Shown: in pieces, positions 53,328-60,890 of the stretch | How positions within the stretch are numbered: position 1 is the stretch's first letter | Layout of the letters: every line of letters starts with the position of its first letter | Source of the DNA: Euzebyella saccharophila | Lineage (GTDB): Bacteria > Bacteroidota > Bacteroidia > Flavobacteriales > Flavobacteriaceae | Assembly (NCBI RefSeq): GCF_014855495.1 | Contig: NZ_JACYFJ010000001.1 | Span: 930,001 to 994,000, forward strand | Length of the DNA: 64,000 bases | Direction of reading: 5' to 3' | Made by a program: the position numbers and the translations under genes | Notes under the pieces: model-generated | Databases searched by the model: none | Told to the model about the DNA's origin: nothing | Seen by the model: only the letters and a program-made list of their open reading frames with translations

Positions 53328-53990
53328 ATGCTACTAGAATTAAAGAACATTTTTAAATGGGTACAACAGGGAGGTCAACGGGTCTTTTTGTTAAAGGATG
53401 TCAATCTACAAGTGGAGGAGGGCGAATTTATTTCCATCATGGGGCCATCAGGTTCAGGAAAGTCGACGTTACTTAACGTTATTGGAATGTTAGATGATTT
53501 TGATGAAGGAGAATACCAGTTTTTGGGGGAATCCGTTCATCAGCTCAAGGAGAAGCATCGAGCTAATTTATACAAACAATACATCGGTTTTGTTTTTCAA
53601 GCGTATCATTTGATTGACGAACTTACCGTCTACGAGAATTTGGAAATGCCTCTCTTGTATAAAAAACATTCCTCGTCAGAGCGAAAGGCTATGGTGGCCG
53701 ACATGCTCGACCGGTTTAACATTGTGGGGAAAAAAGATCTGTTTCCCGCTCAGTTAAGTGGTGGACAACAGCAGTTGGTGGGGGTTGCTAGGGCTTTGAT
53801 AAGTAAGCCCAAATTGATTTTAGCCGATGAACCTACTGGAAATCTAAATTCCGCACAAGGAGAGGAAATCATGCAACTCTTTAAACAATTGAATGATGAA
53901 GGAGTCACGATTATACAAGTGACCCATTCCGAGAAAAACGCCGCGTATGGCAAAAGAATCATCAACTTACTGGATGGGAGGATGATTTAA
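53328..53990 (+). CDS. ABC transporter ATP-binding protein 2 (MacB/LolD-type)
   Basis: ATPase of 220 residues, paralog of the first. Walker A GPSGSGKST, VFQAYHLIDELTVYENL, signature LSGGQQQLVGVARAL, Walker B LILADEPTGN, H-loop QVTHSEKN. After Walker B the D-loop reads LNSAQ where the first ATPase has LDSKN, an Asp-to-Asn change. The ATG at 53328 (MLLELKNIF) is chosen; an in-frame ATG at 53217 would translate the repeat array. It closes the export cluster. Confidence 0.92.
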   Translation: MLLELKNIFKWVQQGGQRVFLLKDVNLQVEEGEFISIMGPSGSGKSTLLNVIGMLDDFDEGEYQFLGESVHQLKEKHRANLYKQYIGFVFQAYHLIDELTVYENLEMPLLYKKHSSSERKAMVADMLDRFNIVGKKDLFPAQLSGGQQQLVGVARALISKPKLILADEPTGNLNSAQGEEIMQLFKQLNDEGVTIIQVTHSEKNAAYGKRIINLLDGRMI

Positions 53991-54103
53991 TGCTGTAGTC
54001 TGAGTTAAGAGTTAGTAGTTAATAGTTGTGAGTATTTAGTTGTAAGTATTGAGATTTGAGTATTGAGATGTGAGTATTTAGTTTTTTTTTGCTTCTTAGC
54101 AAC
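53991..54103 (+). repeat. Degenerate heptad tract between ATPase 2 and mrp
   Basis: AG-type heptads (GAGTTAAGAGTTAGTAGTTA onward, then GTGAGTATT units) end in a T-run and CTTAGC, the equivalent of the CCTTAC linker elsewhere. Confidence 0.7.
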
Positions 54104-54208
54104 GAGCAACGAGCAACGAGCAACGAGCAACGAGCAACGAGCAACGAGCAACGAGCAACGAGCAACGAGCAACGAGCAACGAGCAACGAGCAACGAGCAA
54201 CGAGCAAC
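54104..54208 (+). repeat. (GAGCAAC)15 array upstream of mrp
   Basis: Fifteen exact copies of a third unit type (A to G at position 3 of GAACAAC). It is the last array of the series and lies 98 nt before the mrp ATG; the stretch 54209-54306 holds no visible feature. Confidence 0.95.
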
Positions 54209-54306
54209 CATCACCATCCCCTATTACCCCATTTCTCATTTAAATTCAAATGCTTTAGTATCTAGCCCTTATAGCTTATCTTTGTTGTTTAGAATGATTT
54301 TGTATA

Positions 54307-55449
54307 ATGAAGATAGATAAAAAGCAAGTTTTAAAGGCGTTAGAAAATATTACGGTACCCGGAGAAGGCCAAAATATGGTAGAAAGTGGTGCGGTAAAGA
54401 ATGTACAGATTTTTGGAGATGAAGTAGAAGTGGATATTTCTATTTCCAACCCAAGTTTGCAGGCACGTAAAAAAACGGAGGTTGAAATTCTCAAAGTCAT
54501 TCACAGAGAGGTGTATGAAAAGGCTAAAATAAAAATAAACATCAAGGTAGACGCACCTGCGGCAAAACCAAAAACAAATGAAATTAAGGGCAAGCCCATT
54601 CCTGGTATACAGAATATAATTGCTGTAGCTTCGGGCAAAGGGGGCGTAGGTAAATCAACGGTTACGGCCAACTTGGCGGTTACTTTGGCCAAAATGGGCT
54701 TCAAAGTAGGTTTGTTGGATGCTGATATATACGGCCCGTCCATGCCTATTATGTTCGATGTAGCCAATGAAAAACCCTTGGCGGTCAATGTTGATGGTAA
54801 ATCTAAAATGAAACCGGTCGAGAATTACGGTGTAAAACTATTGAGTATCGGCTTTTTTACCCAACCCAATCAGGCGGTTATTTGGCGTGGTCCTATGGCC
54901 TCAAAAGCTTTGAACCAAATGATATTTGACGCGGCTTGGGAAGAGCTGGATTTTCTTTTGGTTGACTTACCCCCGGGAACCGGAGATATACATTTAAGTA
55001 TTATGCAGGCGATGCCAATAACAGGCGCCGTTGTGGTAAGTACGCCACAAGAAGTGGCATTAGCAGATGCTAAGAAGGGAGTGGCCATGTTTCAACAGGA
55101 AACCATAAATGTACCTGTATTGGGTATAATTGAGAATATGGCGTATTTTACACCGGAAGAATTGCCCAATAACAAATATTATATCTTTGGCAAAGAGGGA
55201 GCCAAATATTTGGCTGAGGATTTAGAGGTTCCTTTCCTTGGTGAAATTCCTTTGGTGCAGAGTGTTCGTGAAGCAGGCGACGTAGGGCGTCCGGCAGCAT
55301 TGCAGACCGCTACCCTTATAGAAGAGGCTTTTGAGGAGCTTACAAAAAATGTAGTGCAAGAAGTGGTGAGTAGGAATAAAAGCCTTCCACCAACGGAAGC
55401 CATTAAAATAACAACTATGGCGGGTTGTTCCGCCGTTAAGAAGAAGTAG
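54307..55449 (+). CDS. mrp: Mrp/ApbC-type iron-sulfur cluster carrier ATPase
   Basis: P-loop ATPase that carries or delivers Fe-S clusters. The 380 residues comprise an N-terminal MIP18/DUF59 domain (about 1-80), then the deviant Walker A SGKGGVGKST (109-118), DADIYGPSMP (switch I) and LLVDLPPGTGDIHLS (Walker B). After NMAYFTPEELPNN the CPxC motif that bridges the cluster in classical Mrp/ApbC is absent. To my knowledge this is usual in Bacteroidota. A NifU-like gene follows after 2 nt, supporting a cluster-assembly role. Confidence 0.92.
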   Translation: MKIDKKQVLKALENITVPGEGQNMVESGAVKNVQIFGDEVEVDISISNPSLQARKKTEVEILKVIHREVYEKAKIKINIKVDAPAAKPKTNEIKGKPIPGIQNIIAVASGKGGVGKSTVTANLAVTLAKMGFKVGLLDADIYGPSMPIMFDVANEKPLAVNVDGKSKMKPVENYGVKLLSIGFFTQPNQAVIWRGPMASKALNQMIFDAAWEELDFLLVDLPPGTGDIHLSIMQAMPITGAVVVSTPQEVALADAKKGVAMFQQETINVPVLGIIENMAYFTPEELPNNKYYIFGKEGAKYLAEDLEVPFLGEIPLVQSVREAGDVGRPAALQTATLIEEAFEELTKNVVQEVVSRNKSLPPTEAIKITTMAGCSAVKKK

Positions 55450-55451
55450 GT

Positions 55452-55703
55452 ATGACAACAATGACTGCTGAAGAATTACGAACAAACGTAGAAAAGGCAC
55501 TGGAAGAAATCCGTCCTTTTTTACAAAGTGATGGAGGTGATATTTCATTGGTTTCCATTGATAACGAAAACTCCGTAAAGGTAAAGTTAGAGGGTGCCTG
55601 CGTAGGTTGTTCGGTGAACCAAATGACCTTAAAAAGTGGGGTGGAGATGACCATTAAAAAATACGCTCCACAAATTGAAGAAGTTGTGAACATTGCTGAA
55701 TAA
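55452..55703 (+). CDS. NifU C-terminal domain protein (Fe-S scaffold)
   Basis: An 83-residue Nfu-type scaffold consisting of one NifU C-terminal domain: EEIRPFLQSDGGDISLV, then KLEGACVGCSVNQMTLKSGVE with the cluster-binding CxxC, ending IEEVV. Start ATG at 55452 lies 2 nt after the mrp stop; a second in-frame ATG three codons later is also possible. It probably donates Fe-S clusters together with Mrp; the downstream ferredoxin is a plausible client. Confidence 0.92.
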   Translation: MTTMTAEELRTNVEKALEEIRPFLQSDGGDISLVSIDNENSVKVKLEGACVGCSVNQMTLKSGVEMTIKKYAPQIEEVVNIAE

Positions 55704-55734
55704 GGCATAGTTCGTTAAAAAAAACGACCGCTGA

Positions 55735-56793
55735 ATGATTCAAACAGATATTCTGATTATTGGAGCAGGCCCTACAGGGCTTTTTGCCGTTTTTGAGGCG
55801 GGCTTGCTACAATTAAAATGCCATTTAATCGATGCCCTGCCACAACCAGGCGGACAATGTGCCGAAATCTATCCCAAAAAACCTATTTACGATATTCCTG
55901 GTTTTCCGGAAGTTTTGGCAGGAGATTTGGTGGAGAACCTCATGAAACAGATTGAACCCTTTCAACCTGGTTTTACCTTGGGCGAACGGGCAGATACCAT
56001 TGAAAAATTAGAGGACGGAAGTTTTATCGTAACTACTAATAAAGGAACCCAGCACAAAGCTCCTATTGTTGCCATTGCTGGTGGACTTGGTAGTTTTGAA
56101 CCTCGTAAACCCTTGCTCGAAAATATTGGCAAGTTTGAAGACAACGGGGTGGCCTATATGATCAAAGACCCTGAAGTGTATCGTGATAAGAAAGTGGTTA
56201 TTGCTGGTGGAGGCGACTCAGCACTCGACTGGAGTATTTTCTTGGCCGATGTTGCCTCAGAAGTGACCTTGGTACACCGTAGGAATGAATTTAGAGGGGC
56301 ATTGGATTCCGTTGAAAAAGTACAGCAGCTTAAAAATAAAGGGAAAATCAACCTGATTACGCCTGGTGAGATTGTGGCATTGCACGGGGAAGCGCATTTG
56401 GAATCAGTGCTTGTTAGAAAGAAAACGACTGCCGTGGAGGACATTAAGCTCGAGGTAGACCATTTTATTCCTCTTTTTGGCCTTTCTCCCAAATTAGGTC
56501 CTATTAGTGATTGGGGGCTGGAGATTGAAAAAAATGCCATTAAGGTAAATACTTTTGATTATCAGACCAATGTACCTGGTGTTTATGCCATTGGAGATAT
56601 AAATACCTATCCCGGTAAGTTGAAGCTTATACTTTGTGGTTTCCATGAAGCCACTCTCATGTGTCAAAGTGCTTATCAGCGTATCTTTCCAGATAAAAAA
56701 TATGTTATGAAATACACCACGGTTGGGGGTGTTTCAGGTTTTGACGGTTCTAAAAAAGAAGCTCCTAAAGCAGTAGTAAAGGCGATTGAATAA
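55735..56793 (+). CDS. Ferredoxin-NADP+ reductase, type 2 (TrxB-like)
   Basis: FAD enzyme moving electrons between NADPH and ferredoxin. The 352 residues show IIGAGPTGLFAVFEAG (FAD GxGxxG), PQPGGQCAEIYPKKPIYDIPG (family signature), IAGGGDSALDWSIFL (NADP-binding) and GVYAIGDINTYPGKLKLI. The redox CxxC of thioredoxin reductases is missing, which marks the YumC-type FNR group. A 2Fe-2S ferredoxin gene lies 460 nt downstream, separated by a four-helix-bundle gene. Confidence 0.92.
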   Translation: MIQTDILIIGAGPTGLFAVFEAGLLQLKCHLIDALPQPGGQCAEIYPKKPIYDIPGFPEVLAGDLVENLMKQIEPFQPGFTLGERADTIEKLEDGSFIVTTNKGTQHKAPIVAIAGGLGSFEPRKPLLENIGKFEDNGVAYMIKDPEVYRDKKVVIAGGGDSALDWSIFLADVASEVTLVHRRNEFRGALDSVEKVQQLKNKGKINLITPGEIVALHGEAHLESVLVRKKTTAVEDIKLEVDHFIPLFGLSPKLGPISDWGLEIEKNAIKVNTFDYQTNVPGVYAIGDINTYPGKLKLILCGFHEATLMCQSAYQRIFPDKKYVMKYTTVGGVSGFDGSKKEAPKAVVKAIE

Positions 56794-56795
56794 GT

Positions 56796-56830
56796 TAGGG
56801 GGTAGGAAGATAGGATTTAGGAAGATAGGA
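56796..56830 (+). repeat. Short TAGG repeat with 7/8-nt spacing
   Basis: TAGG occurs at 56796, 56803, 56811, 56818 and 56826 (spacings 7, 8, 7, 8), a weak echo of the heptad spacers of the export cluster, just upstream of the four-helix-bundle gene. Confidence 0.5.
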
Positions 56831-56867
56831 GAAAGTTATAGCAATTGATTAGATAAACAGTTTAAAA

Positions 56868-57215
56868 ATGGCTGTTAAAAGGTTTGAAGACTTATTGGTA
56901 TGGCAAAAATCCCAGAATTTCGCTGTTTCCCTTTACCAAGCATTTTCGAATTTAAAAGATTTTGCCTTTAAGGATCAAATTCTCCGCGCTTCAGTTTCAA
57001 TTTCTAATAATATTGCTGAAGGATTTGAGCGTAGAACCAATACGGATTTCACAAGATTCCTTTACTTTGCAACTAGTTCCAATAGTGAAGTGCGATCAAT
57101 TTTATATTTGTCCGAAAAATTGAACTTTTTAAGTAAAGTTGAGTCGGATGCATTAATTGAAACGTCAAATGAAATTTCTAAGATGCTTTACGGACTAATC
57201 AATTCAATGAAATAA
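56868..57215 (+). CDS. Four-helix bundle protein (23S rRNA IVS-type)
   Basis: A 115-residue helical protein of the family first found in intervening sequences of 23S rRNA: RFEDLLVWQKSQNFAVSLYQAF, FAFKDQILRASVSISNNIAEGFER, FLYFATSSNSEVRSILYLSEKLNFL. No catalytic motif; the fold forms a pentameric bundle in characterised members, and function is unknown. It lies between the FNR and ferredoxin genes, which look like partners, so it may be a later insertion. Codon use is AT-richer than either neighbour. Confidence 0.88.
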   Translation: MAVKRFEDLLVWQKSQNFAVSLYQAFSNLKDFAFKDQILRASVSISNNIAEGFERRTNTDFTRFLYFATSSNSEVRSILYLSEKLNFLSKVESDALIETSNEISKMLYGLINSMK

Positions 57216-57253
57216 GACTAGTTCACTAATACCTAAATACCAAATTCCTTTTA

Positions 57254-57580
57254 ATGGATATTAAAATAAAAATTACGGATCGCGAAGGGGTTACCCATGA
57301 AGTAGAAGCCCCAACGGACATGAACATGAACCTTATGGAAGTGGTAAGGGCCTACGAGCTCGCCCCGGAAGGAACCATTGGTGTTTGCGGTGGAATGGCC
57401 ATGTGTGCTAGCTGCCAGTGCTATGTAAAATCTAACCATGCACTTCCTGAAATGTCAGACGACGAAGATGCCATGTTGGCCGAAGCCTTTAATGTTGAAG
57501 ACAATAGTCGTCTGGGGTGCCAGATACACATGACCGAAAAGTTAGATGGACTTGAGGTAGAATTGGCCCCTGAAAGTTAA
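57254..57580 (+). CDS. 2Fe-2S ferredoxin (adrenodoxin type)
   Basis: Electron carrier of 108 residues. Cluster ligands are C45, C51 and C54 (CGGMAMCASC) and C89 (RLGCQIHM), the C-x5-C-x2-C...C pattern of ISC/adrenodoxin ferredoxins. It probably exchanges electrons with the type 2 FNR encoded upstream. Its last 4 nt overlap the end of the convergent ABC exporter gene. Confidence 0.93.
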   Translation: MDIKIKITDREGVTHEVEAPTDMNMNLMEVVRAYELAPEGTIGVCGGMAMCASCQCYVKSNHALPEMSDDEDAMLAEAFNVEDNSRLGCQIHMTEKLDGLEVELAPES

Positions 57581-59316
57581 ATTCTAGCCTGGTAGGTAAA
57601 TAAGTTGTAGTACCTGCCCTCTTTTGCAATGAGTTCATCATGGGTACCGCGTTCCGCGATACGTCCGTTCTCAATGACCAGTATCTGATCCGCTTTTCGA
57701 ATGGTGCTTAAACGGTGTGCGATAACAAAGGTGGTTCTGCCTTCCGTTAACGTTGCCAAACTTTTCTGGATCAAAGCCTCGCTTTCAGTATCCAAATTGG
57801 AGGTAGCTTCGTCCAAAATCAGAATTTTCGGGTTGGCCAAGATGGCTCTTGCAATCGCAATTCGCTGCCGTTGCCCGCCAGAAAGCTTAACGCCTCTTTC
57901 ACCGATCAATGTGTTGAGTCCTTCATCAAAACGGTCTGTAAATTCATTTACGTAGGCTGCTTTGACAGCCTCTTCTAATTCTTCTTCCGTAGCATCAGGT
58001 TTCGGAAAAAGAATGTTATCGCGAATACTTCCTTCGAACAAAAAATCATCCTGCAAAACGACTCCCAAAAATTGCCTGAAGCTGGTAAGGTCTACCTTGG
58101 CCAAATCTTGGTTATCTATAATAACTTGTCCCTCATCAGGGGTTAAAAAACTGGCCCCTAAACTGGCAATGGTTGATTTGCCCGACCCAGAACTTCCTAC
58201 CAAAGCAACTACTTCCCCGGCCTTTACATCAAAACTGATGTTATGGAGAACGTCCTTATCCTCTTCGTAAGCGAACGAAACATCCTTAAAACTCATGTTT
58301 CCTTGAATTTCAGAAAGCACAATAGTGCGGTCTTTTTCGTCAGCCTCTGAAATTTGATTCATTAATTCCTCAGTACGATCTAACCCTGCCAAGGCTTCGG
58401 TCAACTGACTGCCTATATTGCTCATTTGAACGATGGGAGCGACCATCAGCGCCAAAAGAAAGGTAAATTCAAAATACTCTCCGGTAGATAGTTCTCCCTG
58501 CATCATCAAATACCCTCCGTAACCCATCATAATTCCGGTGGTAGCCAATCCCAATAAAAAAGTGGAAGAACTGGTCATCACTGCGGTGGCGGTCAAACTT
58601 TTCTTAACGTTTTTGTAGAGACGTTCAACCCCTTCTTCAAAAACTTTTCCTTCCTGTTCTTCGGCATTGAACCCTTTGATTACGCGAATTCCTCCCAAAG
58701 TTTCCGTTAGCCTACCCTTTACTTCGGCATTTATTTTTCCGCGGTCCCTAAAAACCGGACGGATTATTTTAAAGGCCTTTAAAGCGATAAAGGCAAAGAG
58801 AATTAAGGGAATGAAGGTCAATAAGGTCATTGTAGGGCTAATTGTCAATAAAAGGATCAATGAACCTATGGCGGTCAAAGTACCCCCAACAAGTTGGACG
58901 AGTCCTGTACCAATTAAGTTGCGAACCCCTTCCACATCGCTCATAATTCTTGAAACCAAGGCTCCTGATTTCGTATTGTCAAAAAAACGAACTGGTAAGG
59001 AGAGTACTTGTTTTTGTACTTGTGCACGAAGTTCTGATATCATGTACTGCGCCTGAATACTGAGTACTTGGGTAAGTAAAAATGACATGGCCGCTTGAAT
59101 CAAAAAGGCTAAAATTACAACAGCCACCAATATTTTGAGTAGGTCATAGTTCTTGTTAGGTACAATATCATCTAAAAAATACCTTAGGGATACCGGCGCA
59201 ACAAAACTTGCGGCCTTACTGATGACGATTAAAAGGAGACCGAGAAAAACCAGTTTTCTCCTTGGCCAAATGATAGTTTTAAATGCAGTTAGAATACTAA
59301 CTTTTTTGTCTGACAT
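57577..59316 (-). CDS. ABC exporter, fused permease-ATPase (MsbA-like)
   Basis: Half-transporter of 579 residues. Six membrane helices in the first ~320 residues, then the ATPase domain with Walker A GSSGSGKST, signature LSGGQRQRIAIARA, Walker B ILILDEATSNLD and H-loop IAHRLS. It acts as a homodimer, exporting lipids or hydrophobic compounds; MsbA-like by layout, but the exact substrate is not evident. It stands alone, convergent with the ferredoxin gene. Confidence 0.92.
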   Translation of the reverse strand: MSDKKVSILTAFKTIIWPRRKLVFLGLLLIVISKAASFVAPVSLRYFLDDIVPNKNYDLLKILVAVVILAFLIQAAMSFLLTQVLSIQAQYMISELRAQVQKQVLSLPVRFFDNTKSGALVSRIMSDVEGVRNLIGTGLVQLVGGTLTAIGSLILLLTISPTMTLLTFIPLILFAFIALKAFKIIRPVFRDRGKINAEVKGRLTETLGGIRVIKGFNAEEQEGKVFEEGVERLYKNVKKSLTATAVMTSSSTFLLGLATTGIMMGYGGYLMMQGELSTGEYFEFTFLLALMVAPIVQMSNIGSQLTEALAGLDRTEELMNQISEADEKDRTIVLSEIQGNMSFKDVSFAYEEDKDVLHNISFDVKAGEVVALVGSSGSGKSTIASLGASFLTPDEGQVIIDNQDLAKVDLTSFRQFLGVVLQDDFLFEGSIRDNILFPKPDATEEELEEAVKAAYVNEFTDRFDEGLNTLIGERGVKLSGGQRQRIAIARAILANPKILILDEATSNLDTESEALIQKSLATLTEGRTTFVIAHRLSTIRKADQILVIENGRIAERGTHDELIAKEGRYYNLFTYQARI

Positions 59317-59398
59317 AAGAATCTTGAAAGTTGCAAAAATAAAGCATTTGATCCAGAAGGGCCTAGATCGAAGTTGATGGCAATTTCTCTAAGGAGGA

Positions 59399-60055
59399 TT
59401 ATTCCGAGTCTTTAGTGATGATAAGAGTGGCCTTGGAGCCGGTAGAAAGTAGCCATTTGTTGGAATAAATCAATTTACCTTGGTCGTCATAAACGTCTAC
59501 TTGTGCCGTATTAGGCGCGGATGAACCAACATTCAAGGCTTCAAAATCGATACGATTGAATCCGGGTTCTAGGTCAAGGTTAATGCCTTTAAAGCTTCCT
59601 ATAAGAAGTATATTAGGGTCTACTACCTTGTCATTCAGATATATTTTTACCCGGTCACCATCCACATATTCATGGTCTCTGCAAACAATACCTACAAATT
59701 TGCCAGAGCTTTTTACATCACCTAGATACATATCGGAAAAATGCTGTTTAGAACCTTCTTTAGGTTCCCTTGGTCCTGCTTTGGGGTCAATTTTCATTCC
59801 GTAACCTGCCTGTACCAAATTGCGGTCGTCTACCATCTTAACGGGGTTTCGGGTGGTCATGTTTAAATTGGTTTCCGGATTGTCTACGACGGAGGGTATA
59901 TTCAATGAAGTTCCTTCTTGGGTTTTTTTGGTGTCATCTATTTTATTGGCAGCCTCAATCTTCAACTCCTTTTGTACAGGAATATCGGTTTGTGCTATAG
60001 TTGAAGAACATAGCAATAGAAAGAAGCACGTTATGTAGAAAATTTTCCTATACAT
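59399..60055 (-). CDS. Hypothetical secreted protein (218 aa)
   Basis: From the ATG at 60055 (MYRKIFYITCFFLLLCSSTIAQ) there is a clear signal peptide with cleavage after about residue 22; an earlier in-frame ATG (60091) only lengthens it. The mature part has a polar N-terminal half and a C-terminal beta-rich region (SGKFVGIVCRDHEYVDGDRVKIYLND ... DVYDDQGKLIYSNKWLL) resembling an immunoglobulin-like or cell-surface fold. No family recognised. It follows the SGNH hydrolase gene by 53 nt on the same strand. Confidence 0.7.
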   Translation of the reverse strand: MYRKIFYITCFFLLLCSSTIAQTDIPVQKELKIEAANKIDDTKKTQEGTSLNIPSVVDNPETNLNMTTRNPVKMVDDRNLVQAGYGMKIDPKAGPREPKEGSKQHFSDMYLGDVKSSGKFVGIVCRDHEYVDGDRVKIYLNDKVVDPNILLIGSFKGINLDLEPGFNRIDFEALNVGSSAPNTAQVDVYDDQGKLIYSNKWLLSTGSKATLIITKDSE

Positions 60056-60108
60056 ACCAAAGACAAGTAAAGATAACAAATACCCTGCCACAGGGACCTA
60101 ACGCAATG

Positions 60109-60852
60109 TTAAAACGATAAATTACGATAAATCGTATGGGCAATTAACTCGTGGCCCTTTGGGTTGGGGTGAATAGGGTCTTGGTCATAGCAATTTTCTT
60201 GTTGCTCCAATAAAGGTGTGTGGATATCAATTTCTAACTGGGAAACAGGATGTTCCATCTTTAGGACAATTTCCTTAAATTCTTGTAGAACCTCCGTTTC
60301 GTACTTTGGGTAGGGGTTTTTATAACCGTAAGGAATAGAATCTGAGAGATGGTCTAGGGGAGCGGCATTAAGCGCTAATGGTGGAGGGCTTAAAAGAATG
60401 GCGCCAATGTTTTTTTGGCGTAACTTCTCAAGGAAGGAGTATACCCCAATTTTATAGCTGTTGAACAATTCTTCAGATGGAGGTCCATAAATACCGCAGT
60501 TAATTCCGTAACAAAAAAGCGCCATGTCAATAGGGTTTTTTGCAAGGATGTCATCAAGCCTTTCAAAAAGGTATGGTCTTGGTCCTGGATGGTCTTCTTC
60601 CGTTAGGCCGGAAACTGTTTCACTACTTTTACCAAAGTTGATGAGTTTTATTTGTAACTCGGGATGTTCTTCATTCAATTTTTCTTGAAGTAGCTCCACA
60701 TACCCATGTCCTCCGGCATTGGTAATGCTATCGCCAAAGCAACCGATAACCATGTTTTTCCTCAATTGAAATTTTTGCGATTCTGAACAGGAAGCCAAAC
60801 TGCCCGCTATTAGGGCAAAAATCGAAGAATGGATAAATTGTCTTCTATTCAT
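60109..60852 (-). CDS. SGNH/GDSL hydrolase, Tat-type lipoprotein
   Basis: Esterase-like hydrolase of 247 residues. The signal has a twin-arginine motif (NRRQFIH) and a lipobox LASC (Cys22), so export as a folded lipoprotein is likely. The catalytic Ser is S42 in FGDSITNAGG (block I), with an Asn-containing ALFCYGIN block and DPIHPNPKGHELI (block V, Asp/His). Natural substrate unknown; relatives deacetylate sugars or cleave lipids. It lies 38 nt downstream of the M19 dipeptidase gene. Confidence 0.86.
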   Translation of the reverse strand: MNRRQFIHSSIFALIAGSLASCSESQKFQLRKNMVIGCFGDSITNAGGHGYVELLQEKLNEEHPELQIKLINFGKSSETVSGLTEEDHPGPRPYLFERLDDILAKNPIDMALFCYGINCGIYGPPSEELFNSYKIGVYSFLEKLRQKNIGAILLSPPPLALNAAPLDHLSDSIPYGYKNPYPKYETEVLQEFKEIVLKMEHPVSQLEIDIHTPLLEQQENCYDQDPIHPNPKGHELIAHTIYRNLSF

Positions 60853-60890
60853 ATAAAATAGGTTGCTGACTTAGAGCGAATTAATTTACA

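Noticed and set aside
36671-54208. CRISPR-like arrays
   Set aside because: Units are 7-8 nt, directly adjacent, without spacers, and no cas genes are present.
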